From contig BCJJ01000009.1 in NCBI GenBank assembly GCA_039545355.1, positions 248,023 to 312,022 on the forward strand: a stretch of 64,000 bases of DNA, read 5' to 3'. Origin of the DNA: Trichosporon coremiiforme (lineage: Eukaryota; Basidiomycota; Tremellomycetes; Trichosporonales; Trichosporonaceae). Position 1 is the stretch's first letter; each line of letters starts with the position of its first letter. A program made the position numbers and the translations under genes. The notes below the pieces were generated by a model that worked only from the letters and a program-made list of their open reading frames with translations, had not been told where the DNA came from and did not search any database. Shown here piece after piece: positions 47,095 through 57,465 of the stretch.

Positions 47095-47438
47095 AGAGGG
47101 CATTCAGTTGCCTCCTTAAGCCTACCTTTTGGCTGCGAGAAGATTAGGAAAAGGGCGTCAGGACAGACCCGGGGACGATGTAGATGTTGGTTGGTGCAGA
47201 AGGGGGCGAGGTGGTGTCGTTGTGGGGCCCCAGCCTCACCCCTCCACCCTGAAGGTCCATGCTCCACGGTCCCGTCCCAGAGCCCGAACCCGATGTGATG
47301 CTCCGCAGACACGGCGCGGCCCGAGCTAAGTTTATTAGTGCGTCGCGAAATGTCAGACCACGATCACAACGCACTGACACCCATGCCTCTCGAGCCTTTT
47401 GCCACTCACACCATCCTCTGACTCTCTCCGAGCTCCGC
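47095..47438. other. Spacer between tRNA-Leu and unknown gene
   Basis: The frame of the following gene stays open here with upstream ATGs, so its start may lie further 5'. No other signal is seen. Confidence 0.4.
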
Positions 47439-48740
47439 ATGCCCTCGGCGTCCCCGGTGACACAAGCTACACTCCATGCTCCTCGCGCAGACAAGCTTGC
47501 CCCACCCAAGGGTGGGGCGAGCGCCGCGAGTATCGACGACGTCTACGTTCGCGACTACATCCGATTCCGACGATCGACGGAGCTTCCGCCCCAGTTTCTC
47601 ACGCACGCCCAGCGCTCGCTGTACAGGCTGGTGAATCTGCCCTCTTGGCCTGAGTCCAGGCTCACGAGCCTGAACGGGGAGATGATGGCGATCGTCAACT
47701 GGCACATCAAAGACATGACGCCCGGAGACAGCGAGGCGTGGGTCAGCGTATCGATGGCGCGGGATCTGTCGCAGGCGCGGCCGTTCGGTAAGCTGACAGC
47801 ACACGGAGGAGTGGCCTGACGTGCAGATGGAACAATGTATGCCGACACAACGGTCCAGCGATCTCTGGCGAAAACCCGCCCAAATCCGGACGAGAGACTG
47901 CTGCCGCGCTCGTGTTCCGGCTCGTCTACCGTGACGAGCTCGACCGCCGAGTCAGCCCCAGACCTCAGTATTGGGCTCGAGTGGGGCAGGTATGCGGTCC
48001 ACTCGCTCGTGACGGCGCACAAGCTCGATCCGGGCGAGAGTGACGACGGCCCTAGCGACTCTAGTGCCCGCCTCGCATTGGCCGAGAACTTGGCCCAGCT
48101 GGCTTCAGCCCACGAAAGCTTCGGCACGGCCCTGGGAGCCGTGCTCATCAACGGGACTTACGCTCGTCTGCTTGTGCTCCGGCACGGACTTGTCGCGGTC
48201 GAGAGTACGGCTGGCGCGGGGTCGAAGCGGGAGCTGAGGGCAGCCATGACGCATGAGTGGGAGGGGGAGGGGGAGGGAGCGCAGACAGTTGCCGAGTTCT
48301 GCACCAGCGCGAGAGTAGGGAGCTGGCCGCACCAGATGCGCGCCACCGAGCTGCAGAGCGCGGGCGCCTACCTTGGCTGGGCAAGGAGGGCTGTCGAACA
48401 GCTGGGACGATACCACGTCGGCCGGCCGCCGGATAGACTTCCCTTCACGCCGTGGGTCGGGGACCGCCCGAAGTCCAGCGACGCCGATGCCACCCCGAAA
48501 GCATCCATGCTGGAGCTCGAGGAACGCAATCACGAGGATGATGGGGTAGACATGGAGGAGGACGGGGAGGAGAATGGGGAGGGCAGTGGCGACGACGAAC
48601 TTCCCCTCGGGGCCACGGCTAGGAGCTTTGGAGTCGCGAGGACGTTACGACTCCTTGGGGACGCTCTGCGGGAATGGCGTGTCGTCACCGTCAGCCCGGG
48701 ATTGATAGAACAGCTGGCTGATCGTATCACTGGGTGGTGA
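47439..48740 (+). CDS. Unknown protein with acidic linker
   Basis: I do not recognise the family. Exons 47439-47787 and 47827-48740 join to 420 residues across a 39-nt intron (GTAAGC donor, CTGAC branch point, CAG). The fold appears mostly helical: D-V-Y-V-R-D-Y-I-R-F-R-R, then A-Q-R-S-L-Y-R-L-V-N-L-P-S-W, then L-A-E-N-L-A-Q-L-A-S-A-H-E-S-F-G-T-A-L. An acidic, disordered tract of about 25 residues (E-E-D-G-E-E-N-G-E-G) lies near the end, followed by a final helical segment. There is no signal peptide or membrane segment. The start is uncertain because in-frame ATGs occur upstream; 47439 is chosen as the ATG nearest the conserved-looking region. Confidence 0.7.
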
Positions 48741-49129
48741 GGACTTGTAACGACTGTTGTAACCATGCATTGCATCACGAGAACAGTCTAACACTGTGGG
48801 AGCGACTGCGGCAGCCCTCACGGCGGTAACTCCTCCACTCACAGCTGCCACACCTGGCAACCTCGACATCTCGATGCTGCCGCCGCCTCTCCTGGTATTC
48901 TTCCTCAGGACAGAATCCTTCTGCTGTCTCCGTGGCCCCGAAGCGTAGGGAGGCAGTCTCTGCGCGCACGCTACGCCCACCAAAGCTAGCAGAGGCCTCC
49001 ACCTCCCGGAACCAACCCCGCAACCGTCTCCTCCCGTCCTGTAAATCCCGTCCTGCCTTCAACCCTCCGACTCTTCTTCGATCTCCGAACACGTCCCAGG
49101 ACCCCATGCACGCCGAAAAGAGCCCAAAA
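48741..49129. other. Intergenic region
   Basis: Lies between the unknown gene and tRNA-Arg. A plus-strand frame from about 48932 is basic and low in complexity and runs into the tRNA, so it is not taken as a gene. Confidence 0.45.
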
Positions 49130-49236
49130 AGGTCACGACGGGGATCGAACCCGCAATCTCCTGATGAACGTCTTCTCAAGCTCTCGAAAAGAGCCGTGAG
49201 TCGTAGTCAGACGCCTTGCCATTGGGCCACGCGACC
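49130..49236 (-). tRNA. tRNA-Arg(ACG), with intron
   Basis: On the minus strand, acceptor GGTCGCG pairs with CGTGACC, anticodon stem TCTGA pairs with TCAGG, anticodon ACG is at 49204-49202 with U33, and the T-arm is GCGGG-TTCGATC-CCCGT. The intron of about 35 nt (49200-49166) sits one base 3' of the anticodon. Confidence 0.93.
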
Positions 49237-49980
49237 GGGGATGAGAGTCTTGTGGGCGGCTGGGGTATGTTGCGCGCAGGGTCTAGAACGCCATGCAGGG
49301 GTGTCTGAGCTGCATACGCACGCTCTGAGGCTCTCTGCAAGTAGATACGAGGCTTGGAGGAGCAGAGATGAGGCGTCGGAGTATTGTGGAAAGCGGGGTT
49401 GACTTCAGGGAGGTGAAGATTTTCGGGGGCAAGAGAGGGGATTGCCTGTCAACATCACTGTCGCCCAGGCTACTGAGCAAGCTTGTGCATGCAAGGACTG
49501 CATTGCTCTGCGCGACTATGGGAATGTGGCCAAGGTCAAGAGGATCATGTTGCTTCCACAACCAACTGGCTAGAGTTCCGCGGGATCTTAGCCGACAGTG
49601 AGGGCCGCCTCCAGATGTGCTCGCAAGCCAGATTTTGCAATCTCCACTTCCGCTGGAGGCTTGCCCACCTGGCGCCTCCACCTGCAGTTCCATATCAATC
49701 TACTGCCAGCCTCTCTGTCGTCTTGCACAGGGCTCGGGTTGCTCCGAGATGTCTGTGCTGCCGGGCGTATCAGCGCCTGTCCGCGAGACTAGAGTCGGTG
49801 AATTGACAGAGCAACCCCGCGTTCTAGGGCTCTCCTCAGCCACCCCCGCATCGCCGGATCGTCAAAACAACAACCGCACTGAACATCCGAGCGGAGTATG
49901 TCCCAAACTTCTCACTCTCACCATCACAAAACCTGGTGCCACCACTCCGTCACAGGCAGCCCTATGAGTGTAGCAAGAGC
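49237..49980. other. Intergenic region between tRNAs
   Basis: No protein gene is recognised. Overlapping frames of 60-130 codons occur in several registers, with no motif. Confidence 0.45.
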
Positions 49981-50107
49981 TGACGAAGGTGGGATTCGAA
50001 CCCACGCCCGAAGACTAGAGAGATATGCTGGGCGCCCGCGAGAGCTTCAGAGATAGTGTTCCAGATTCGCCTGGATCTAGCGCCTTAGACCACTCGGCCA
50101 CTTCGCC
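49981..50107 (-). tRNA. tRNA-Leu(CAG), with intron and C33
   Basis: On the minus strand, acceptor GGCGAAG pairs with CTTCGTC, the D-arm is TGGCCGAGTGGTCTAAGGC, anticodon stem CTAGA pairs with TCTAG, and the T-arm is GTGGG-TTCGAAT-CCCAC. The anticodon CAG is at 50073-50071. The loop reads T-C-CAG-G, so position 33 is C rather than the near-universal U. The intron is about 49 nt (50069-50021). Leu identity follows from the D-arm, the long variable region and the similarity to the tRNA-Leu(AAG) at 46980. Confidence 0.88.
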
Positions 50108-50921
50108 GGCTGCACCGCCGTGCACGGTAGCGGTGCAGAGTGCAGTCTAACGTACAGAGCCCAATAATGTACCCTCCTTAGAGCATCCGAGGATAGCGCG
50201 CGTTGAAAGTCCGAAAACAACGCGCGCAGTGGTGCATCGCTGCGGTTGATGGCGAGCTCAGCAAGCGTTGATCTCGATGCTAGACTAGCTGGGCATTTTG
50301 ACATCGCGGAATCGGTCGCGTGCTTGTTCAGGACATGAGACCATGGGACATACAGCTGTTGGACTTGTAGGCGGTATGGGAAACGTCACGTTACTCTGAC
50401 CGTGGGGAGGAATGCATCCAAGAAGACGCCGGCCGAATTGCTCGCTTCCGCGCGTTATCGTCATGAATGTAAACTCCGACCCAAGCGAGGCGTTGCGGGA
50501 CGGCACGCCGACCAAAGCGACGACGATGCGATCTTGCAGCATCATCCTGATGAGCATGCCCATGTCTTGACGCAGCATATGAGCACGACCCCGGGCCCAG
50601 AGTCTTTGCTTCTCAGGCGTCTAACTTGCAGCTCCGTTGTCGGATGTGCGGGGTTGCCCTTTTTACAGTATGGGCGTCGGTTGAGTCGGGGTCGGAGCCC
50701 GGTGAATAGGTTTCACATCGGCCGAAATCAGTCAAATCAGGGGTGGCAGCCGCTATCTGATAACTGAGGGGAAAGGCACGGAGTACCCAGACTTCGGCCG
50801 GCCCGCACTCTGTCGAGGGTCATGCGCAGCGGGACGTCTGTCGCATGACTTGATTGGACTCGAGGAAAAGCGGGCAACGTTGCATCTGATCCTCACTGCT
50901 CCACTCACCATCCCCGACGCC
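50108..50921. other. Intergenic region, promoter of MFS transporter
   Basis: No gene is seen. Contains the GATA-type site at 50755-50763. Confidence 0.5.
50755..50763 (+). promoter_or_regulatory. Iron-GATA-like site ATCTGATAA
   Basis: ATCTGATAA matches the ATCWGATAA element bound by fungal siderophore/iron GATA repressors (Urbs1, SREA, Sre1 type). It lies 159 nt upstream of a siderophore-transporter-like ATG, in agreement with that gene's expected control. Confidence 0.55.
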
Positions 50922-52881
50922 ATGCCCAACAGCGATAAGGACGCGAAATCGTACGCCGCCGAGAAGGACGCCGATGGCGCGCTCGGCGCGATGCCCAACC
51001 TTAACCAAGAGATGGTGGAGACTGAGACGGTCTCCCCGGGTGTGCGCCGTATCAAAGCTATGGTTTCCGTCATGACGCGCGCCGACTTTGCACTCCTCTG
51101 TCTTGGCGTCCTGCTCGTCGCCTACATCCGCAAGTGAGCTTTGCGTCTAGCTCTCACTGACGCACAGCCTGAGCGCACTGGTGATGACGCCGTTCCAGGC
51201 TGCAGCCATCTCCAGTTGGAACGCGGCCCAGCAAACCGCAACTATCAGCGTCGTTTACTCTGCCTGCGCGGCCTCCTCCCAGCCGGTCTGGGCTAAAATG
51301 ATGGATTACTTTGGCCGTCCGTTCGTGGTCTACGCCAGCTTCCTGTTCTACGTTCTCGGGTGCATTATCATGGCCGTCTCAAGTAACGTCGAGACCATGT
51401 GCGGAGGCAGGGCGATCTACGTCTTTGGCTACGGGGCCCAGAATCGTAAGGTTCGTGAAGAGGATGAAACTGACGCACAGTATTCCTGTATGTCATCATT
51501 GCCGACGCCACAAGTCTGCGCCACCGTGTTCTCTTCTCGTCCCTGGTGTAAGTGTCGCGAGTTGTAGCAGGGGGCTGACAGAAGGTATCTCCCGAACATA
51601 ATCAACGTATGGGCTGCCGGTGTGGTCGGCGCCAAAACCCTGTCGAACGCCGGGTGGCGCTGGGGATACGGCATTCAGGCGCTCGTGTACCCTGCTGCCC
51701 TCGCGCCGTTCGTCGTCCTCATGACAAGGCTGATCCTGCGTGCGCGTAAGAGAGGTGCCGTGGCCAACATCCCGACGACCGCCGCACTCCTCAAGAAGCC
51801 GAGCATGTGGCGTGACATCCTGTGGAAGGCGGACGTCATCGGTCTGTTCCTCCTGTCAGCAGGTATCGCGCTCACTCTTATCCCACTCACGCTTGGAGGA
51901 GGCACTTCGGCGAAATGGAAAACAGCCCCGGTACTGGCTCCTTTCCTGATCGGTATAGTGGTTGTGGTGCCTGCCTTCATCTACTGGGAAACCAAGGCAC
52001 CGTATCCGATGCTTCCCTTTTCGCTTCTGCGGCAGCGCCATATCGTTCTGTCTCTTCTGTCGGGGCTGCTGTCTACCATTACCGGCGCCCAACAGAGCAC
52101 GTACCTGTACTTCGCCCTTCAAGTCGCGTTCGGTCAAGGTGTCGAGGGTGCTACCCGCATTTCCAAGTTGTCGACGTTCTCATCGTCGCTCACGGTCGTC
52201 GTCCTTGGCGTTGTGCTCATGTGGGTCCGCCGACCGAAGCCGTTTGCGATCGTCGGTGCCTGCCTCTACACCGTCGCGTATGGGATGCTGTACCACTTCC
52301 GGGGAGGACACGACAAGGGAACTCTTGGTGGTCTGATCGCTGGAGAGGTCATCCTGGGAATCGGAAGCGGGCTGAGCCAGAATGCAGTTCAGGTCGGTCT
52401 GCAGGCGGCTGTGCGCCACGAGCACCTGGCGATCATCACTGCGACCTACTTCTGTATGTTCCAGATTGGAGCTGCCCTGGGAGCCGCTATTACAGGCGCG
52501 ATCTGGACCAACACTATGGAAGCCAAGATCCGAGCTGGGCTTGAGGGTGTGAACGCGCCGAACGCCGCTGCTCTCGCGAAGCAGGTCTATGGGAACCCCC
52601 TCAAATTTATTCAGCAGTACAAGCCCGGGACGGAGCTTCGCGCAGCAGTTGACGAAGCCTATCGCTCAGAGATGCGTCTGCTGTGCATCTCGGGCTTAGC
52701 TTTCAGCGCAGCGCTCGTCATCGTGTCGCTCTTCATTGGAAATCCAGTGCTCACCGACAAACGTTCCGCCGAGGGTGACGACAGTGATGACGAACTCCTC
52801 AACATCGCTGGCAGATCCCCGACTAGCACGGACGGCGACAAGTACGGGATGGAGAACATGAAGGTCACGCACCGTGCATAG
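50922..52881 (+). CDS. MFS siderophore-iron transporter-like protein
   Basis: A fourteen-segment-type major-facilitator protein of the SIT/ARN family, which imports ferric siderophores at the plasma membrane. Exons 50922-51133, 51168-51445, 51481-51547 and 51585-52881 join to 617 residues, a normal length. Features: charged cytosolic N-terminus of about 50 residues, Q-P-V-W-A-K-M-M-D-Y-F-G-R-P in the loop after segment 2 (the MFS D-R-x-G-R position), F-L-Y-V-I-I-A-D-A-T-S-L-R-H-R-V, R-W-G-Y-G-I-Q-A, and the C-terminal L-F-I-G-N-P-V-L-T-D-K motif characteristic of these transporters. Introns are 34-37 nt. The cargo siderophore is not predictable. The upstream iron-GATA-like site supports the assignment. 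Confidence 0.87.
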
Positions 52882-53388
52882 CCGTGGGGCGCCCGTGGAG
52901 CTTAAGGTTAGCACTAGACCTTCTACAATTCTGCAGATTGCACCATCATTCTAATGTGCGGTATTCACGCGATGTACGCAATGAAGGAAGAGGACATCGT
53001 AGCCCGCTCTCGCTTGCAGATAAAGTGCAGTCCCACTGTGCGGAATCGCAGCACATGGTGTCGGCGGAGGTCATGTCGGCGCTCAGGCCGTGATGATTGG
53101 AGCACGAACGCACTAAAAATCCACTAAACTGACGAAACTCATGAAGTTGTCCTGTCATTGAATTAGTCCGGACACTGGCCCCGGCCGTCGGTCCGCATAG
53201 CCGCACCCCCGGGGTGATGGCCGGGCTCGGTGATGCGGCGTACTCGCCGCTGCCGGCACACCGGCACATAGGTTGAACTGGCTAAAGTTCCAGCCACTGA
53301 CGCGTGCATAGCGCGCCATGGCGCCACGGGTGCATGTTTGTCCCTGCTGCGGGATCATCGGTGCCTTCGGCGAACGTTGATAACCTCA

Positions 53389-53404
53389 GTTATCAGAGAT
53401 AGAA
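53389..53404. promoter_or_regulatory. Inverted GATA pair GATAAC-CTCA-GTTATC
   Basis: A perfect 6-bp inverted repeat with a 4-bp centre, giving two oppositely oriented GATA cores. Its right arm continues as TTATCAGAG, one base from the reverse complement of ATCTGATAA. It lies about 290 nt upstream of the calpain-like ATG. Confidence 0.4.
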
Positions 53405-53612
53405 CACAGATGGCACGGATAAACGCCAATCATGCGTCCTGTGTCCTGATCGAACCGTAATGCAAACCTCCGAGGGCCCTACCGGTCAAACCCACGATAA
53501 CCATGTTGAGGGAAGGCATACTCGCCGGTTTGGTACTGCCTACGGATTGCGCGACAACCCCACAAGATTGTCGCCAAACGAATGCCTAGCACGTCAGGAC
53601 CAGCCTGCAAGC

Positions 53613-53620
53613 TATAAAAG
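53613..53620 (+). promoter_or_regulatory. TATA box of calpain-like gene
   Basis: TATAAAAG, 79 nt before the ATG at 53692. Confidence 0.6.
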
Positions 53621-53691
53621 GCAGATGCCGAGAAGCATCTGGGACTCCAAGCTCCTCCGAGTTTTCGCTACGCACGACTCCTATCTCAGCA

Positions 53692-54915
53692 ATGGCTTCT
53701 CGTCTTTGGCTCGCCGTTCTCCTCTTCCAGCTCGCGACTGCGGCACCTACCCCGGCCGACGGAGCGGTCAAGGCCACCAATGCCCCGATCACCCGCGACA
53801 CTATCAACATTATCGAGCGCGATGACGGCACGGACTGGGACCACTTCGGTACCAACGAAAACTCTCCTCTCATCGGTGCTCCTGCCCGTGAGCATCGTGC
53901 CGGTGTCGACTACGTCAAGGCTCTCCTTGATCCGACTAAGCTGCCCGCTCTATTCAGGGATGGTCCCTGCGAGTATGGCTACTCTCACCAGGCCACTTCC
54001 GGGCCCCTCACCCTGTGGGAGACGGGGTCGTCTCCCATCGTGGATGTCGACGTCGCGCAGGGTGGTATCGGAGACTGTGGCTTTGGTGCCTCGATTGGTG
54101 CGATTGCCTTGACCGGTCACTCTCAGTACCTGAAGGACCGTGTGAAGGTGAACGGCACCACGTGGGAGTTCAAGTTCACGTACGAGGGCAAGGATCACAT
54201 CGTCCGCGTTGACGACCAGCTCCCGGCCAAGACTGGCGGACACGACGGCTGCCCCCCTTTCCTGGGTTATGGTCCCGCGGGCCCTGCAAAATCTTGGTTC
54301 GTCCCGCTGGCTGAGAAGGCAGCCGCAAAGCTCTTGGACGCTTTCCCCGAGATCAGGAGCCACCCCGAGGAAGCCGGAGGCTACAACGCCATGCAGTCCA
54401 TCTGGCCGGACCGCGCGCTGGCGCTTCTTACCGGCAAGAAGGGCAAGCAAACCTTCCGCGATACACCAGGTCTCGACGAGAAAATCGTGAGCGCCCTAAA
54501 GAAGTGCCTCACCAGCCCCGAACCTTGTGTGATTGGCACCCCGCGTGTCCTGGACGGCGACGACTGGTTCGGCACCGAGCGGGTCAACGGCAAGTGGAAG
54601 GTACCCTTCGGAGAGCCCTAGGTGTCTGGCGAATTCTCCAACTCCACGTCCAGGGCCAAGTTCTGGGATTCCATCGACCACGACCTGAACGACGCCCACA
54701 ACACCTTTGTCCCGGCCCACGCCTGGGCCGTCGACAAGAGGTTTACGAACTACGCCCCTGGCGCGGACCTTCGTAAGGTCAAGGTGCGCATCCTCAACCC
54801 TTGGGGCAGGAACGTCAACCCCTGGACTGAGACCAACGCCAAGAACGCCATCGACGTCTCGTTCACGACCCTGGTCAGTCTCGCCATCAGTGTCTTCACC
54901 CTGGAGAGCATTTAA
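53692..54915 (+). CDS. Secreted calpain-like cysteine protease, in-frame TAG
   Basis: The signal peptide is M-A-S-R-L-W-L-A-V-L-L-F-Q-L-A-T-A-A-P. A calpain-type papain-fold domain follows: Cys in G-G-I-G-D-C-G-F-G-A-S (the usual Trp after Cys is Gly), His in P-A-H-A-W-A-V-D, and Asn in I-L-N-P-W-G-R-N. A TAG at 54619-54621 sits between the Cys and His motifs, and the same frame continues to 54915 (407 sense codons in total). Either this is a nonsense mutation, or a weak 60-nt intron (about 54593-54652, GTGGAA donor, CCAAC branch-like site, CAG acceptor) removes the stop and keeps the frame. Calpains are normally intracellular and calcium-activated, so a signal peptide is unusual. Confidence 0.72.
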
Positions 54916-55564
54916 GTTGGCGGGGGCGGTCATCGTCGTTGAAGGGTGTCCGCACCTGGTTTAGTTCATCGAACAGCCCAATAAGGAGTTCCTAAAGTTA
55001 GTATATAGTAGGAAGTGTGAATAAAGTAAGATCTTAAACGTTAGTGGAAGCACTTCGCTACACTGCTGTACACTGACATTGTGGCTTCAGGATAGCCATC
55101 AGCTGTAACCCAAGGCGTCATCAAGACCTTTGACTGCTGATTACCCGTACTGTAGCTCGTGAGGGATCAAACGAGCGACGGTGGCAGCGACAATAAGGGA
55201 AAACTCACTGGAAAGTGATGCCAGATAGAGCCAAACGTCCACACGAATGGAGAGTTGCTTTCAGGCCCGGTGCGCAAAGTGATTTTGATCTGAGTGATCC
55301 CAAGCATAAGTGAATGAAGAGGGACGTCTAAGTTGGACGTGGCGGGCACGCGAAGGCGAGGAAGACTCAGACGGATTCGCGGACCTTACCACGGCCCGTG
55401 CCTCCGCCCTCCATCAACGACTCCGCAGTCCGTGGCTCGTGGCACCTTATTTCCGCCAGTTTCCACAGCACGCAGCGTTCTCGGTGCCTCAGGAGCCTCT
55501 CAGTGCATCAAAACCACATCCGAAATTTCCCATAACTCATTAAGTACAACTTTGCTCGATAAAC
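54916..55564. other. Convergent 3' region
   Basis: Lies between the calpain-like gene (+) and the MFS gene (-). AT-rich stretches at about 54,990-55,040 suit 3' ends. No gene is seen. Confidence 0.5.
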
Positions 55565-57465
55565 CTAAAGGTGCCACCTGAACGCCGGGTTCTTCCAGTC
55601 GAGATCCTGGATTTCCTTGGGCGACTTGCCCTCAAGGAACTGATGCACGTCGACCTTGGATCTCTTCTTGTTGTCTGCCTTGAGGTAAATGAGCAGGGCA
55701 ATAGAGGTAAGGAAGATAGTCGCGTTACCCGCAAGGTTGAGGCCGTTTCCGATGGGGTAGTTCGGTCCGTCATGGGGCAGGAAGGACCAGGTGGAAATGA
55801 GGCCGCCGATGTTTCCGATCATGACGTTCCAGCCGATCGCAGTAGAGCGCGCACTGTCGCTGAGCACGTTGACGGCTGCTTGCGCGTTGCACAGACATCC
55901 GAAGGGGAAGGCACCACTGACGATGAGGAAGACTGCAGCGTAGCGCGCCTTTCCGTCGCCCGTGTCTGTCGCGAGGAACATGATGTACCCGATGATAGGA
56001 AGACAGGCTGAAATGATGAAAATCGGAAGGCGTTTGTCGATCTTCCAGCTGATGAACGGGATGATGAGATTCACTGCAAATCCGACCATGTACGGTGGCA
56101 CGGTCCAGAGCTGCTTGCGAATGAGCGACGCATCGGGGTAGATGGTGGCAATGATGGTGGGAGTGAAGAACGCGATGCCCTGCACAGTGATGTTGACGAA
56201 CAGGAAGATCCAGGAGACGGCCATCGTGTTCGGGTTCACGATGCCCCTCATAAGTTTGGTCTTGTCGAGCTTCTCGGTGATCTCAGTGGTGGACACGTTT
56301 TCGCTCTTGACTCGGGCAATAGCGAGCGCTTTCTCCTCCGGGGTCAACCACCATGCGGTGGACGGGTGGTCCGTCAATGTAAAGTAGGAAATGATGGCGA
56401 GACCCATGGTAATGATACCCTCCACGAGGAAAAGCGACGGCCATCCGTGCAGGCTGCCAATTTTAAGGGTGACGAGACCAGAAGCGAGAAGACCACCGAA
56501 ACCTCCCGCCAATGGGGCCATAGAAAAGTAGAGGGCGAGACGGAAGACGAGCTCAGCCTTGCGGTACCATCGGGAGAGATAGTAGGCAATGCCTGGGAGC
56601 ACACCAGCCTCGAACACACCGAGGAGGAAACGGACAGCCACAGCCGCCCCAAAGCTCTTGACGAAGGCTGTCGCGAGCGACATAAGCTAGCAGTTAGCAT
56701 GGGAGACCTCGTAAGCTTGGTAGGAGGAGTAGGGCAGGGAATTGATGTCAAAGGGGAGGGGCAACCGCCACACCTCACGACACTCAAGCCACAAAGACCA
56801 GCGCCACTCGTCAACCTCCGCAAAAGTCGACTTCTGCGTCCCAAACCAACACTTACGCCGAATCCGAGGCACAGGAAGGGGATCCAAATCTTCGGGCCGA
56901 AGTACTTGCACGCCACGTTCGATGGGATCTCGAAAAAGATATAAGGGGCGTAGAAAGCTGTGAGGAGGATGTTGTAGTCGTAACCCTTCATCTTGAGGTC
57001 TTTCTCCAGCCCAGCGATCTTCGCATTGCCAATGTTGGCCCTGTTGTTAGCTCCTGAGACTAAGGGACCACTTGCTGCAATCACAGCCCCCTCATTAGAC
57101 ACAAACCGCGCTCTTCGGCGCTCTTCTGCCAAGTCCTCCTCCAGAAACGCGGTGAGACACTCTCTCCACGTCTTGCTTTCTCATATTTATCCTCAAATGT
57201 CCTTTTGAACTCACCGATCGATAAAGCAAAACAAATAAAGGCATGCAACAGTCGGCACAACCCAAAGGTCAATCTTGCGTAGAAGCTTTTTCTCGGCGAC
57301 GGGGTCGAAATGGAAGAGGACTTGGCCATTTTCGTCGGTGACGGCGTGGCCACGCTCGGCCAATTCCTTCAGGTCTGCAGTCAGGGGCAAGCCCTTCTCG
57401 TTCTCTATGTGCAGTTCATCGGCCTTGTAGTCGGGCGGTGGGCTGTCCACTGAGTGTTTGGACAT
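55565..57465 (-). CDS. MFS organic-anion transporter (Dal5/allantoate-permease type)
   Basis: Exons 57465-57215, 57040-56857 and 56686-55565 join to 518 residues. The protein belongs to the anion:cation symporter group of the major facilitator superfamily, which in fungi carries allantoate, vitamins, phthalate-like and other carboxylates. Seen in the sequence: K-K-L-L-R-K-I-D-L-W-V-V-P before segment 1, F-I-D-R-A-N-I-G-N-A across the first splice (a family hallmark), R-F-L-L-G-V-F-E-A-G-V-L-P-G, S-R-W-Y-R-K-A-E, and S-A-R-S-T-A-I-G-W-N-V-M-I-G-N-I-G-G in the second half. Both introns are long (174 and 170 nt). It is divergent from the salicylate-hydroxylase-like gene, so uptake of an aromatic acid is inferred. 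A minus-strand TATAAAG lies 71 nt upstream. Confidence 0.9.

Larger units (their letters stand above)
52882..53691. other. Intergenic region, promoter of calpain-like gene
   Basis: Contains a GATA inverted repeat (53389-53404) and a TATA box (53613-53620). No gene is seen. Confidence 0.5.
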
